The notes beneath the pieces were generated by a model. It had not been told where the DNA came from, searched no databases, and saw only the letters and a program-made list of their open reading frames with translations. The position numbers and the translations under genes were made by a program. Below, piece by piece: positions 53,259-63,198 of a DNA stretch of 64,000 nucleotides (its first letter is position 1; each line of letters starts with the position of its first letter). The stretch comes from Bacteroidota bacterium (GTDB taxonomy: Bacteria > Bacteroidota > Bacteroidia > Cytophagales > Spirosomataceae): NCBI GenBank assembly GCA_020161355.1, contig JAIUOF010000003.1, positions 62,001-126,000 of the forward strand, written 5' to 3'.

Positions 53259-54950
53259 CTAGAAAAACAATAAAATCAGGAGCTGTGCCATGAGAATCCT
53301 TGTGATTGTAACCAAAGGATAAACTGATGCGTAAGCCTGAGTAGGGATATCAGAATTAAAATAAGAATTGCTAAAAGATAAGGCCGCCGGGTCAGTATAA
53401 GTACCACTCATCAAGCCTACCAATTGCAGGTAATTTATTTTCATAAATACTCTACCTACAATCAACATGATCAGTAATGGAACCACTGTAATCAAACTTC
53501 CAAGGCCTATCCACATCCATCCATTGTATTTTACAAAGTTGGCATAAAAATCATGTCCTGCATGTATCCCAACGGTAGCAAAAAACAGACATATACCCAG
53601 GTCTTTCATAAAATAAATGGCCCCATGATTGATATAAGTATGGATCATACCCACACCACCATACCTGCTGAGCAACAAGGCAACAATCAGTGGCCCAGCT
53701 GCAAAACCAAGCTTAACCGGCACCGGGAATGATGGCACAAAAAGCGGTATTGAACCCACCAAAAGTCCTAAAATCAACCCGCCAAACAAAGACAGGAAGT
53801 CTGGTTCAAGAAGTTTCTTCTCAGAGTTTCCAATCAATCTTTCGGCTTGTTGGATAGAGTGCTTGTTACCAACCACATGAATTTTATCACCAAAAAACAA
53901 CTCAAGGGAAGGTTTTGCGAGCAATTCCATACCGGAACGATATATTCTGGTTACTTTCAAATCATAACGATTGAAAAGGTCAAGCTCCTCCAGAGATTTA
54001 TGCACGATATCATTCTTGGTCACAATCAATGTTTTAGACATGATATCCTCTTCAGATTCAATCATGTTGTCGGTTGATTCTCTTCCGATAAAACTGATTA
54101 CTTTATCTACATTTTCTTTGTATCCAACCATCACTAATACATCGCGTTCCTGAATAATCGTATCCAAGGAAGGAGAAAATACCCCATGTGTACCGCTATG
54201 TTTTAGTCTGGAAAAAATAACCGCATCTTCACCAAAAATTTCAAGAATATCTTTAAGGCTTTTTCCAATAGCCTCAGGGCTGGTTACCCGACATTTTTTA
54301 TAAATCGGGAATGCCATCTTTTGACGAGCTTTAATTTCAAAATTCTCGTTTTCCTTCTCTATATCAATCCTAAATAGCTTTTTGGATAAAATAATAACCA
54401 CTATGATACCAAAAACCCCAAACGGATAAGCTATAGCATAGGCAATAGCAGGATCAGAGAAGGTGCGATCAGGGAAATGTTCCTGAAGTTCCTGCAAGGC
54501 AGATTTGGCAGCACCCAGACCAGGTGTGTTAGTTACCGCCCCCGACATAAGTCCAACAGTGTTTTCGATGGTGAGGCCACTATATTTAAAAATCAAAAAT
54601 GCAACCAATCCTCCAAGAATTACTGTACTGACGCTCAGAATATTAAATTTAAGTCCTTCTTTTTTCAGAGAAGAGAAAAACGAAGGCCCAACTTGAATAC
54701 CAATACCATAAACAAATAAAATAAGACCAAATTCACGAAGAAATTTCAGGGTATCCTCATTTAGGCTATAGCCCAAATGCCCAAGTAACAAACCTGAAAA
54801 CATAACAGCCGAAATCCCCAGAGACACACCTTTTATCTTTATTCTGCCGATAAAAATACCCAATGAAATGGCAAATAATACAACAAAAATTGATTGGGTT
54901 AAATCCGGAGAATGGGAAGGCAAAAATAGATTTTGTAAACTCTTGATCAT
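53259..54950 (-). CDS. AspT/YidE/YbjL-type putative transporter
   Basis: A 563-residue protein of the aspartate:alanine antiporter-like family. Two halves of about five membrane helices each (about 15-185 and 385-560) flank two TrkA-C (RCK-C) cytoplasmic domains (about 205-370, RDVLVMVGYKE and GDKIHVVGNK). Both membrane halves contain the family repeat GLMSGAVTNTPGLGAA and GLMSGTYTDPAALSF. I prefer ATG at 54950; the TTG at 54989 would place translation upstream of the -7 box. The transported solute is not predictable. Plain neighbours give no further hint. Confidence 0.9.
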   Translation of the reverse strand: MIKSLQNLFLPSHSPDLTQSIFVVLFAISLGIFIGRIKIKGVSLGISAVMFSGLLLGHLGYSLNEDTLKFLREFGLILFVYGIGIQVGPSFFSSLKKEGLKFNILSVSTVILGGLVAFLIFKYSGLTIENTVGLMSGAVTNTPGLGAAKSALQELQEHFPDRTFSDPAIAYAIAYPFGVFGIIVVIILSKKLFRIDIEKENENFEIKARQKMAFPIYKKCRVTSPEAIGKSLKDILEIFGEDAVIFSRLKHSGTHGVFSPSLDTIIQERDVLVMVGYKENVDKVISFIGRESTDNMIESEEDIMSKTLIVTKNDIVHKSLEELDLFNRYDLKVTRIYRSGMELLAKPSLELFFGDKIHVVGNKHSIQQAERLIGNSEKKLLEPDFLSLFGGLILGLLVGSIPLFVPSFPVPVKLGFAAGPLIVALLLSRYGGVGMIHTYINHGAIYFMKDLGICLFFATVGIHAGHDFYANFVKYNGWMWIGLGSLITVVPLLIMLIVGRVFMKINYLQLVGLMSGTYTDPAALSFSNSYFNSDIPTQAYASVYPLVTITRILMAQLLILLFF

Positions 54951-54973
54951 GTCAGATTGGAAATAATGATAGA

Positions 54974-54981
54974 CAAAAGTA
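54974..54981 (-). promoter_or_regulatory. Bacteroidota -7 promoter box
   Basis: On the minus strand TACTTTTG matches TAnnTTTG, 23 bases ahead of the transporter ATG. Confidence 0.5.
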
Positions 54982-55644
54982 CTTAGCAATATTAAGTCGC
55001 TTTAATTAAAACCGATATTTTTTCCCAAAAAATAAGTTATGTATAGTATAAAAGTAGATAAATACCATAATGAAAGCAAAAAGAATTCAAAAACAAAGTC
55101 CAAGACAAAATAACCTAAAATTATTCTGACAAAAGTCATTTTTTTTGTCTAAAACAAAATAAAATAACACTTTTCAGGCAAAATACAAAATTCAGATTAC
55201 AAAAAAATACATTTTCCCAACAGGTATTTACCCACAAACGGAAATATAAAAAATTAAATTTTTTGCTTAAAATAATATAAGAGCAAATAAAACCACACTT
55301 ATTAGGAACAAGTTGCAAAAATTAATCTAGGTGTATTTTTACAAAACTACAATCCGAAAATATCCCAAATTATTTGAAACTAATTCCATTGTTCAATTAA
55401 CATTTGTTTGAAATCAAAAAAAAGGAAGATGAAACTTATCAAAACGAATTCTTCCATTATTAAAAAAAGCTTCGCAACGAGTCAAAAGATTAAGATTTAA
55501 TACATTTTCATGGGTTAATAAAAGTTAAAATAAAACAATCGTGCAACCTTTTGAAAATTCAATTCATCTATCAACCAAAAAACCACTCATCATAAAATTG
55601 CTGCCACTTATGTATTACTCATTACCTTGTATTGCATAATACTA

Positions 55645-55652
55645 TAAGTTTG
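55645..55652 (+). promoter_or_regulatory. Bacteroidota -7 promoter box
   Basis: TAAGTTTG matches TAnnTTTG, 36 bases before the barrel gene's ATG at 55689. It lies inside the apparent upstream frame extension, which rejects that extension. Confidence 0.55.
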
Positions 55653-55688
55653 CAAAGTATTTACAAATTAGAAAAAGCTATTACAAAA

Positions 55689-58157
55689 ATGAAAAAGTTA
55701 TTACTAACCCTTTTTGGGGTATTGGGTGGAATCGCTGTGTTTGCCCAAAAAAACGGAGAAGTGTCGGGGACCATACTTGATGAAAAATCTACGGCACTTC
55801 CCTTTTCTACCGTTCTATTATTAAAAGCGGCTGACAGCACCCTGGCAAAAGCCGTGGTAAGTGACGATGAGGGAAGTTTCAAAATCGAAAATGCAGCCTA
55901 TAATCATTACATTGTCAAAATTACAATGGTAGGTTATGAGGATTTTTACAGTCCGAAATTTTATCTGAATGAGCAATCACCATCTCTCAAACTCCAACCT
56001 ATTAAGATGGCTTTGCAAACTGCAGCTTTAAAAGAGCTTACTGTAACCGCCAAGAAACCTTTTATTGAGCAACAAATTGACAAAACCGTCTTGAATGTAG
56101 AAAACAGTATCGTGGCAAGTGGAAGCACTGCACTAGAAGTACTTGAAAAAGCCCCGGGGGTAGTTGTGGACCAGCAAAATGAAACTGTGAAACTAAAAAA
56201 CAAGTCAGGTGTGATGTTTATGATTGATGGCAAAAAAAATTATTTATCTGAAGCCGACCTGGTTCAATACTTAAAAAACATGAGCTCAGATCAAATTGCA
56301 TCTATCGAAATAATTACCAATCCATCATCAAAGTATGATGCTTCCGGAAACTCCGGAATTATCAATATAAAACTCAAAAAAAATCAGAACTACGGTACAA
56401 ACGGAAGCATCTCAAGTACAATGGGCACCGCTTTTGTGCCAAATTCTACCGGAGACTTAAACCGTGGCTCTTTAAATCTGAACCTCAATTACAGAAACAA
56501 AAATTGGAATCTATTTGGGTCAACTAGCGGAAACAGAGGCTCGTGGTACAATGAGAACCGTTTGCACAGAAACGTATATTATGAAAATACAAAAAGTGTC
56601 TTTGATCAATTTAGCCAGAGAAACGGTCATGGATTAGGAAACTCAACGAAAATTGGTGCAGACTATTTCCTAAACAAAAAAACCACTTTAGGCATAATGG
56701 CAGACATGAATCTTTGGGATGGAGAAATGGTGGGTACAGGCAATACTTCCATAGCCAGCACTGCAGGGTTGGAAACTCTCAACAGCTCTTTGAAGCAGAT
56801 CATCGGAATGAATATGGGAAGGACAAATATTAATTCAAACTTTAACATTAAACATAATATCAATGACAAAGGACATGAATTAACATTTGACATTGACTAT
56901 TCAAATTTTAGAAATAGTGATAATCAAAACTTTAACACATCCTATTTTGATCAGGATGGAACTACCACCAGCACTCTTTTTCAACGAAGTAATACTCCTA
57001 AATATATCAATATTGTAGCCGCCAAGATTGATTATGTTTTGCCCTTGAAAAACGAGACCAAACTTGAGATGGGAGCAAAAACCGGCTATGTAAAAACTGA
57101 CAACGATTTTGGTTTTGAATATCAGCAAGATGCTCAATGGATCAATGACGCAGGAAAAAGCAATCATTTTATTTATGAAGAAAACATAAACGCTGCTTAC
57201 CTGAATGTTGGAAAAAACTGGAAAAAATGGGGAGTGCAGGGTGGTCTGAGAGCTGAGCACACACACTCTGTAGGTAACTCAATAACCATGAACAAAGTAG
57301 TTCCGAGAGACTACCTATCATTATTCCCTACCTTGTTTGTCAATCAAAATATCAACAAGAATAACAGCATGAGATATTCTTACAGCCGCCGTATCGACAG
57401 ACCTAACTATGAGCAGTTGAATCCGTTCTTATTCTTTTTGGACCCTTATACCTATGAAGAAGGAAACCCGTTTTTACAGCCACAATTTACAGACAATGTA
57501 GAGTTAAATTATACCTACAAGAATAGCTATTCATTGGGACTAGGATATTCCAAAACTAGAGATATGATGACTCAAATCACAGAGCAAAACGACTCAACTC
57601 GTGTTACTTATGCCATTCAGCGGAATTTGCAGCAATTTGAAAATTACTCCATGAATGTTTCATTTCCGGTAACCATAAGCAAATGGTGGATAATGCAAAA
57701 CAATTTCAGCTTGTATTATGGTAAATTCCTGGATGAAAACCTGCTGGGTGGAAGACTGGATGCGGGTCAGTTGGCTTATAATTTCTATACAGCATCGACT
57801 TTTACATTGCCCAAAAACTGGTCAGCCGAAGTAAATATGTGGTACAATAGTCCTAGCCTTGGAGGCATATTTACCAGCACAAAACCACAATACGCAATTA
57901 ATGCCGGGATTCAAAAATCAGTATTCAACAAAAAAGGAAGACTGAAACTTAGCGGTAACGACTTATTTCTGACTTCATTCTGGAATGGTGCCGTAAAATA
58001 TCAAAATATGGATTTTACCATCAAAAACCGTTGGACAAGCCGGAGAGTATCCTTGACATTCTCTTATAATTTTGGTAACCAAAACGTTAAAAATGCAAGA
58101 AACAGAAAAACTGCTAATGATGACTTAAAGAACCGAGCTGGTGGAAACCAGGGTTAA
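55689..58157 (+). CDS. TonB-dependent outer membrane beta-barrel receptor
   Basis: An 822-residue outer membrane protein of the same class as the receptor at 7849-10212. Signal peptide about 1-20 (MKKLLLTLFGVLGG to FAQ); CarboxypepD_reg-like domain (about 24-110, VSGTILDEKSTALPFSTV); plug (about 125-225, with LEKAPGVVVDQQNE, FMIDGKKNYL and SSKYDASGNSGIINIKLKK); then a barrel ending in VSLTFSYNFG and a basic, asparagine-rich tail of about 25 residues. ATG at 55689 is chosen over TTG 55632 because the signal peptide begins there and a -7 box lies between. A strong terminator follows. The ligand is unknown. Confidence 0.9.
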   Translation: MKKLLLTLFGVLGGIAVFAQKNGEVSGTILDEKSTALPFSTVLLLKAADSTLAKAVVSDDEGSFKIENAAYNHYIVKITMVGYEDFYSPKFYLNEQSPSLKLQPIKMALQTAALKELTVTAKKPFIEQQIDKTVLNVENSIVASGSTALEVLEKAPGVVVDQQNETVKLKNKSGVMFMIDGKKNYLSEADLVQYLKNMSSDQIASIEIITNPSSKYDASGNSGIINIKLKKNQNYGTNGSISSTMGTAFVPNSTGDLNRGSLNLNLNYRNKNWNLFGSTSGNRGSWYNENRLHRNVYYENTKSVFDQFSQRNGHGLGNSTKIGADYFLNKKTTLGIMADMNLWDGEMVGTGNTSIASTAGLETLNSSLKQIIGMNMGRTNINSNFNIKHNINDKGHELTFDIDYSNFRNSDNQNFNTSYFDQDGTTTSTLFQRSNTPKYINIVAAKIDYVLPLKNETKLEMGAKTGYVKTDNDFGFEYQQDAQWINDAGKSNHFIYEENINAAYLNVGKNWKKWGVQGGLRAEHTHSVGNSITMNKVVPRDYLSLFPTLFVNQNINKNNSMRYSYSRRIDRPNYEQLNPFLFFLDPYTYEEGNPFLQPQFTDNVELNYTYKNSYSLGLGYSKTRDMMTQITEQNDSTRVTYAIQRNLQQFENYSMNVSFPVTISKWWIMQNNFSLYYGKFLDENLLGGRLDAGQLAYNFYTASTFTLPKNWSAEVNMWYNSPSLGGIFTSTKPQYAINAGIQKSVFNKKGRLKLSGNDLFLTSFWNGAVKYQNMDFTIKNRWTSRRVSLTFSYNFGNQNVKNARNRKTANDDLKNRAGGNQG

Positions 58158-58531
58158 GTTTATAGAAAGTTTGATTTTATAAAACCCCGAAGTTTTTGGG
58201 GTTTTATTTTTTTTAGAAAACACCAAGACATAGAGCTGTTTTTTTATCTTCTTTTTCTCTTATTTAGAAATACTGAAAGAGAATCCATAATTAGAATTAA
58301 TGAATAAAGATTTTCTAAATTAAAAGGTATAAAATAATAAATTTTAAAAATATCGACCAATTTTAAAAAAATATTTGTCTTAGTAATTATTTGAATGACA
58401 ATTCTTTACTACATTTAAGTCCACATATATATTTTGAAAAAAATATCCATAAATCTGTTTGAGTTAAAACAACTAAAAAATTAAATCAAACTTAAAAATT
58501 ATTATAGCCCGTAATCTCGCGATTTTATAAA
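58158..58531. other. Intergenic region after the barrel gene
   Basis: Contains the terminator at 58179-58215; the remaining 300 bases are AT-rich and I see no gene, hairpin or exact -7 box in them. Confidence 0.35.
58179..58215 (+). terminator. Intrinsic terminator after the TonB-dependent barrel
   Basis: Stem ATAAAACCCC / GGGGTTTTAT with a 9-base loop, followed by a T-run. Confidence 0.88.
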
Positions 58532-59206
58532 ATGAAAAACTTGTTTCCCATAACATTCTTTATCTTATTGATATTGTTTATCATTTTATTATATCTTGAT
58601 ATTCCAAATCGCCAGCTCTATACTACTATGTCAATGATTCCTGTACTTTCTATATGGTTTTTTTCATCAGGAACATATACCAAAAGCATAAAAATTTGGA
58701 TGACCCTGTTTTTCACATTTATGTTTATCGGCTTTTCCTCCAGCCAGTTGATTCTAAGGGGAGAAAATTACATAGCTAAGAACACGTTGATAAATATCAT
58801 TGAATATCTTTTCTTGATTCCGGTGATTATTCATCTTGGGTTAAATAAAAACAAAAATTTAGGCGATGAAATTTTTAAGTTTTTGTTGGTAGCAGTATTG
58901 GCGTTGATTTATATAATGTTGTTTTTCGAACTCTTTAGCTTCTTCGAACAAACCATCATTTTTTTCAGAATTCTTCAATTAGGTCTCTTGTTTGGCTGGA
59001 CCTGGAAAAACCCAAAAATCCACCCATTGGTATATCAAAGTCAGTTTATAATGATTATTTCTAATGTTTTGTTTGTTATTACTTATGCAGATCTTAAAAC
59101 CATTAATGAAGAACTTTTTGTATTACCCATATTTCTGATATCGAAATACATGCTTGTCCTGGGATTGATAAAATCATTTCAAAAGAAAAAATTCCGGATT
59201 TACTGA
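58532..59206 (+). CDS. Unknown polytopic membrane protein
   Basis: A 224-residue, very hydrophobic protein with about seven or eight predicted membrane helices (for instance about 5-22, 33-50, 55-75, 86-103, 114-135, 138-155, 165-185 and 195-215) and a short basic C-terminus (KSFQKKKFRIY). The number of helices and length resemble the YhhN/TMEM86 family, but I do not see enough conserved residues to assign it. It is 58 bases upstream of oxyR on the same strand and may or may not be co-transcribed. No function is proposed. Confidence 0.7.
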   Translation: MKNLFPITFFILLILFIILLYLDIPNRQLYTTMSMIPVLSIWFFSSGTYTKSIKIWMTLFFTFMFIGFSSSQLILRGENYIAKNTLINIIEYLFLIPVIIHLGLNKNKNLGDEIFKFLLVAVLALIYIMLFFELFSFFEQTIIFFRILQLGLLFGWTWKNPKIHPLVYQSQFIMIISNVLFVITYADLKTINEELFVLPIFLISKYMLVLGLIKSFQKKKFRIY

Positions 59207-59264
59207 AAAAGGATACTAAATATAGATTCAGATAATTATTTTTAGAATCCAATAATAATTATCT

Positions 59265-60194
59265 ATGAATTTACAGCAAATTGAATACATCCTGGCACTG
59301 GACAAGCACCGGCATTTTGCAAAAGCCGCCGAGGCTTCATTTGTAACGCAACCTACCCTAAGCATGATGATTCAGAAACTGGAAGAAGAACTTGACGTGA
59401 AGATATTTGACCGGTCTCGCCAACCAGTAATCCCTACTGAAATAGGAGAAAAGATTCTGGCCAAAGCAAGAAAAGTGATTTTTGAACTGGAAGAATTTAA
59501 GAATATTGTAAAAAATGAAAAAGAAATCATAAATGGTGAAATCAGATTAGGGGTGATTCCCACAATTGCTCCGTATTTACTTCCAATGTTTTTACAAAAA
59601 TTCAGTAAAAAATATGAACATCTGAAATTATTTATCTCTGAAAACGTAACTGAAACACTACTTATAAAACTAAAAACAGGAGAAATTGATGCTGCCATCA
59701 TGGTTCTGCCTGATGACGGTGAAAACTATCATGAATACGAGCTCTATTATGAGCCATTTGTGGTTTATGCTGCCCGGCCATTTGATAAAGAATACCTCCT
59801 TGCTGAGGACATAGATACGGATGAACTGCTTCTTCTGGAGGAAGGACACTGTTTCAGAACGCAAATATTGAAGTTCTGTGAACTTGCCAAACCGAAAAAC
59901 ACACGCATTGAATATAGTTCGGGTAGTCTTGAAACACTAAAAAACCTCACTGACAAACAATTGGGGATAACCATCCTGCCCGAAATGGCGACATTGGATT
60001 TCAGTGATTCCGAAAGGAAAAAACTCAAGTATTTTGCAGATCCCCAACCCTATCGTAAAGTTAGCATTATTACCCATCGCGACTTCCTTAAGAGACGACT
60101 CATCTCATTACTGCATGAAAATATTCTGGGAGAGATTCCTGAAAAATTTAAACAACAGAATGGCACCGAAATAAACTTTCAAAATAAAAATTAG
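59265..60194 (+). CDS. oxyR: LysR-type peroxide regulator OxyR
   Basis: A 309-residue LysR regulator of OxyR length. The N-terminal helix-turn-helix is MNLQQIEYILALDKHRHFAKAAE in part, continuing SFVTQPTLSMMIQKLEEEL. The regulatory domain holds LLEEGHCFRTQILKFC with Cys196 and Cys205, the same nine-residue spacing as the redox pair of E. coli OxyR (199 and 208), so it should form the peroxide-triggered disulfide. The usual targets (catalase, alkyl hydroperoxide reductase) are not in the window. The genes around it are unknown, so any local regulon is uncertain. Confidence 0.92.
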   Translation: MNLQQIEYILALDKHRHFAKAAEASFVTQPTLSMMIQKLEEELDVKIFDRSRQPVIPTEIGEKILAKARKVIFELEEFKNIVKNEKEIINGEIRLGVIPTIAPYLLPMFLQKFSKKYEHLKLFISENVTETLLIKLKTGEIDAAIMVLPDDGENYHEYELYYEPFVVYAARPFDKEYLLAEDIDTDELLLLEEGHCFRTQILKFCELAKPKNTRIEYSSGSLETLKNLTDKQLGITILPEMATLDFSDSERKKLKYFADPQPYRKVSIITHRDFLKRRLISLLHENILGEIPEKFKQQNGTEINFQNKN

Positions 60195-60263
60195 TGATTT
60201 TTAAAATACATAGTTACAAAAGGTTATCACAAAAGGATATACCAGAAATAACCATAAAGTAGC

Positions 60264-61268
60264 ATGAAAAAAATCACCTTCGTAGCAGTATTTTTTGCCT
60301 TATGTTCTGCAGGTTTTTCCCAGAAAACAAAAAAAGCCAGATTGGCAACCACAGAATTAAACACCGTTTACCTGGAAAGCGGAAGAATCGAAAATGGAAC
60401 CTACATGGGAGAACCCAGTCTGGTTTTTAAATCAAACGGTTTTTTCAAACCCACTGACAAAGCTTTAGGAACAGTTGTAAGTGGCTCAAATTGTAAACCC
60501 AACGGGTACCAGGATAGTAAGGGAATGGTTTACATTTTTGAAGGGGGGCAGATTCCGCCTTCGATGCAGGATCCGGCAGTGGCACTGGCAGCCTTTACCT
60601 CCGCAACATGGAACGAAACCTCAGTGTATGATCTGCCATTGGACGCATTGATATGTGAAAAAAAACCAATTTTCACTTTCAGACCTGCCGGAAAAATGCC
60701 AAGAATGGAAGCGGTAGTTTCGGGTATAAAAATATACAGAATAAAAAATGAGGAGATAGTAGAGGATTATACTCAATTGATGGACTATCACCGAACAGCA
60801 AACCGAACGCTGAGTGAGTCTGTTGACCTGGCAACTGTGCTGAATATTCGATCTACTGATTACAATCTCACGAGCTCCAGAGCAGGACTGGTTTTGACCA
60901 ATGGAAAAATTGACCGTGAAAAAAGCACAGAAACCCCGGCTCAAACCATGGACAAAATAATTTTCACACCTAAAAACAATGCACTTCAAAAATATCAGCT
61001 CCGGGTATTTCTGATAAAAAAAATGACACCGGAAATGGACAGTTTCTACGAAATAAGAAACAATAGGAAAGTTTTGAAAGAAGGAATGGATGAAAATCTT
61101 TTTAATTATATAAAACAAAACTATCTTAGGAGTTTCAGGCTGAACATGATAAAAAATTATGACTGTAACCCTTGTTTAAAACTCCAAAATTCAGGTTTAA
61201 AATCACAATTAAAAACACTGAAAATAATGGATGATGGCAACCCTCCACTCCCAATGATAGATGGCTGA
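60264..61268 (+). CDS. Unknown secreted protein overlapping the TPR-CHAT gene
   Basis: A 334-residue protein with signal peptide (about 1-20, ending GFSQ). I recognise no domain. It has a mixed composition with strand-like stretches (VYLESGRIENGTYMGEPSLV) and a C-terminal pair NYDCNPCLKL (CxxC-like). Its final eight bases overlap the start of the TPR-CHAT gene (ATG 61261, stop 61266-61268), so translation is probably coupled. That points to a joint role with the exported CHAT protein, for example as substrate or partner; that is inference only. Confidence 0.75.
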   Translation: MKKITFVAVFFALCSAGFSQKTKKARLATTELNTVYLESGRIENGTYMGEPSLVFKSNGFFKPTDKALGTVVSGSNCKPNGYQDSKGMVYIFEGGQIPPSMQDPAVALAAFTSATWNETSVYDLPLDALICEKKPIFTFRPAGKMPRMEAVVSGIKIYRIKNEEIVEDYTQLMDYHRTANRTLSESVDLATVLNIRSTDYNLTSSRAGLVLTNGKIDREKSTETPAQTMDKIIFTPKNNALQKYQLRVFLIKKMTPEMDSFYEIRNNRKVLKEGMDENLFNYIKQNYLRSFRLNMIKNYDCNPCLKLQNSGLKSQLKTLKIMDDGNPPLPMIDG

Positions 61269-63198
61269 TAAGCTAAAATATATATTATTCTGCTCTTTGT
61301 GTTTGGTCTGGTCATCAACGTTGTCCAGACCAAACCCATATGCCCAATTACCAAAAAAGGCATTTCAGGTTTATGAAAACTTCCTTATGCATAAAATCAC
61401 TCCAGAGCAATTAATCCAAAATATGGTTACTCTGGAAAATGAGAATAATTGGCATGACATGGAGCTGGCATTAAACATAAAACTTTACAAAGCACTTGGC
61501 TATCAATATTCAAACCGTACCGCCCAATCCATTAAAGAATGTGAATTGGGTCTGGCGAAAATAAAATCAGAAAAAGTCAGAAACGACACCCTCCAATTTA
61601 AGCTTTTGTCGGATATGGCTTATTACCAAAATGCTGCTTTAGATTACGAAAGTGCTTTAAAAAGTCTTGATCAGGGATCTTTTTTACTTCAAAAAAATCC
61701 AAAATTGAAAGAACTCATTAAAGACTATTGCATAGCATTTTACTCTAATTACAGTAAATTAATGAGAGAAAAAGGCGACATTAACAAAAGTATTTTGCTT
61801 TTGAATGAAGCCATGACTTTGACAAACACCCCCGAAACAAACTATTTTAAATTATTCATTTACAAATCTTTAGCCTCAAACTTTGTCTTGCTTGAAGAAA
61901 CCGACAAAGCTAAAGCGTATTATCTGCAAGCCTTAAAGATTGCAAAAAAGGGAGATGAAATTGCGGATATTGAGGTGCAATTAACCCAATTATTCTTAAA
62001 ACTAAACCAAGCCGAAAATGCTAAATCTCACTTAATACACGCTCAAAAAAGCCTTGAACAATCGGCATTTGCAAATGCCGGCTCGGAATTCCCACAGATC
62101 GAAATGGCTATTGAAAATCAATGGGCCCAATATTATTTTTTAATAAAAAACCATAAGGAAAGCCTGAAACATTGTAGCCGGGTTTTGGCAATATCAAAAG
62201 CTAAATTTGGAAATCAAAAAGGCTCCCATGTGGCCAATGTGTACGCTTTAATGTCCAGAGTTTCAAATTCAGAAATGTATTTTGAAAAAGCAGTAAATGC
62301 CTGTTTTTTTGGAGAAAAAAATGACTTGCAGGAGCTTGTCGCTGTTGAAAAATATGTCGAAATCCTTTGGGAAAAATCACTTTTTTATCATCAAAAAAGA
62401 CACCCAAAAAAAGATCAGGTAATATTGGAGGCTGTAAAAAACATTAATCTGATAAAAAGCAGCCTCGAGGAAGATGATTCAAAACTATATTTTCTAAAAT
62501 CTAAATCAGATTTTTATGAAAAAGCTCTCGAAATGATTTCTCCGCAAAACATAGCAGGAATTTTCAAAATTATGGAATACAGCAAGGCCGCTTTGATTAC
62601 GGATGTTTTGAAAAAAAACAAATTTAAATATACTGGAATCCCGAAAGAGCTGATTCAGAAAGAATTGCACGCGAAAAGGGAAATAAATAAATACCGTTTA
62701 AAAATTAACAACGCCAATACACTTTTAGAAAAGAAAGAAAGTGAAACCAAATTAAGGCAAGCTCAATTAGTACTCAATAATATTCAAACCGAAATAAAAG
62801 TTAATTATCCCGCATACCAAAAGCAGGTTCACACGCTTGACAGTATTGATATTTCAGAAATCAGAAAAGCTTTAAATCCTGACCAATGCATGATTAATGT
62901 TTTTTATTCTGAAAGGAAAATTGGAATACTTTGGATTGATAAAACAGATACAATTTATAAGAGTATAGCGAATAACCAGGAGCTGGAAGGGCAGTTGAAA
63001 TCCCTGCTTAAAGAGATCAATACCAATCCCGGGATATCAGAATTTGATGCCAAAAATGCCTCAAAGGTGCTTTTCAGCCAGTTATTTGGAAGTTTTGAAA
63101 AACAATTTAAAAACACAAAACAAATCATCGTAATCAGAGATGGGCTTTGCAATACCTTCCTTTTGAAGTTCTCATTGACCAAAACGGAAAATTTTTGA
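61261..63198 (+). CDS. TPR-CHAT protein, N-terminal part (frameshifted)
   Basis: A 645-residue open frame. An N-terminal signal-like segment (ILFCSLCLVWSSTLS) suggests export. Then comes a TPR solenoid over about 40-400 (for example NIKLYKALGYQYSN, ALDYESALKSLDQG, DKAKAYYLQALKIAKKG). A coiled-coil-like linker (about 455-515, REINKYRLKINNANTLLEKK) leads into the beginning of a CHAT peptidase domain (QCMINVFYSERKIGIL). It ends early at TENF because of a one-base loss near 63146-63148: adding one T would give GLLQYLPFEVLI, the usual CHAT sequence, in the frame that continues to 64000. The gene may be a sequencing-type error or truly broken. Confidence 0.8.
   Translation: MADKLKYILFCSLCLVWSSTLSRPNPYAQLPKKAFQVYENFLMHKITPEQLIQNMVTLENENNWHDMELALNIKLYKALGYQYSNRTAQSIKECELGLAKIKSEKVRNDTLQFKLLSDMAYYQNAALDYESALKSLDQGSFLLQKNPKLKELIKDYCIAFYSNYSKLMREKGDINKSILLLNEAMTLTNTPETNYFKLFIYKSLASNFVLLEETDKAKAYYLQALKIAKKGDEIADIEVQLTQLFLKLNQAENAKSHLIHAQKSLEQSAFANAGSEFPQIEMAIENQWAQYYFLIKNHKESLKHCSRVLAISKAKFGNQKGSHVANVYALMSRVSNSEMYFEKAVNACFFGEKNDLQELVAVEKYVEILWEKSLFYHQKRHPKKDQVILEAVKNINLIKSSLEEDDSKLYFLKSKSDFYEKALEMISPQNIAGIFKIMEYSKAALITDVLKKNKFKYTGIPKELIQKELHAKREINKYRLKINNANTLLEKKESETKLRQAQLVLNNIQTEIKVNYPAYQKQVHTLDSIDISEIRKALNPDQCMINVFYSERKIGILWIDKTDTIYKSIANNQELEGQLKSLLKEINTNPGISEFDAKNASKVLFSQLFGSFEKQFKNTKQIIVIRDGLCNTFLLKFSLTKTENF

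Larger units (their letters stand above)
54951..55688. other. Divergent intergenic region
   Basis: A 738-base, strongly AT-rich spacer between the transporter (minus) and the TonB-dependent barrel (plus). It contains exact -7 boxes for both: TACTTTTG on the minus strand at 54974-54981 and TAAGTTTG on the plus strand at 55645-55652. A 60-codon minus frame at 55136-55318 is not convincing. Long A/T runs only; no hairpin or repeat to report. Confidence 0.4.

Noticed and set aside
55136..55318. A 60-codon minus-strand frame in the large divergent spacer.
   Set aside because: Composition reflects poly-A/T runs, and no start context or homology is recognisable.
55632..55688. N-terminal extension of the TonB-dependent barrel from a TTG codon.
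   Set aside because: A -7 promoter box lies inside it and the signal peptide begins at the ATG at 55689.
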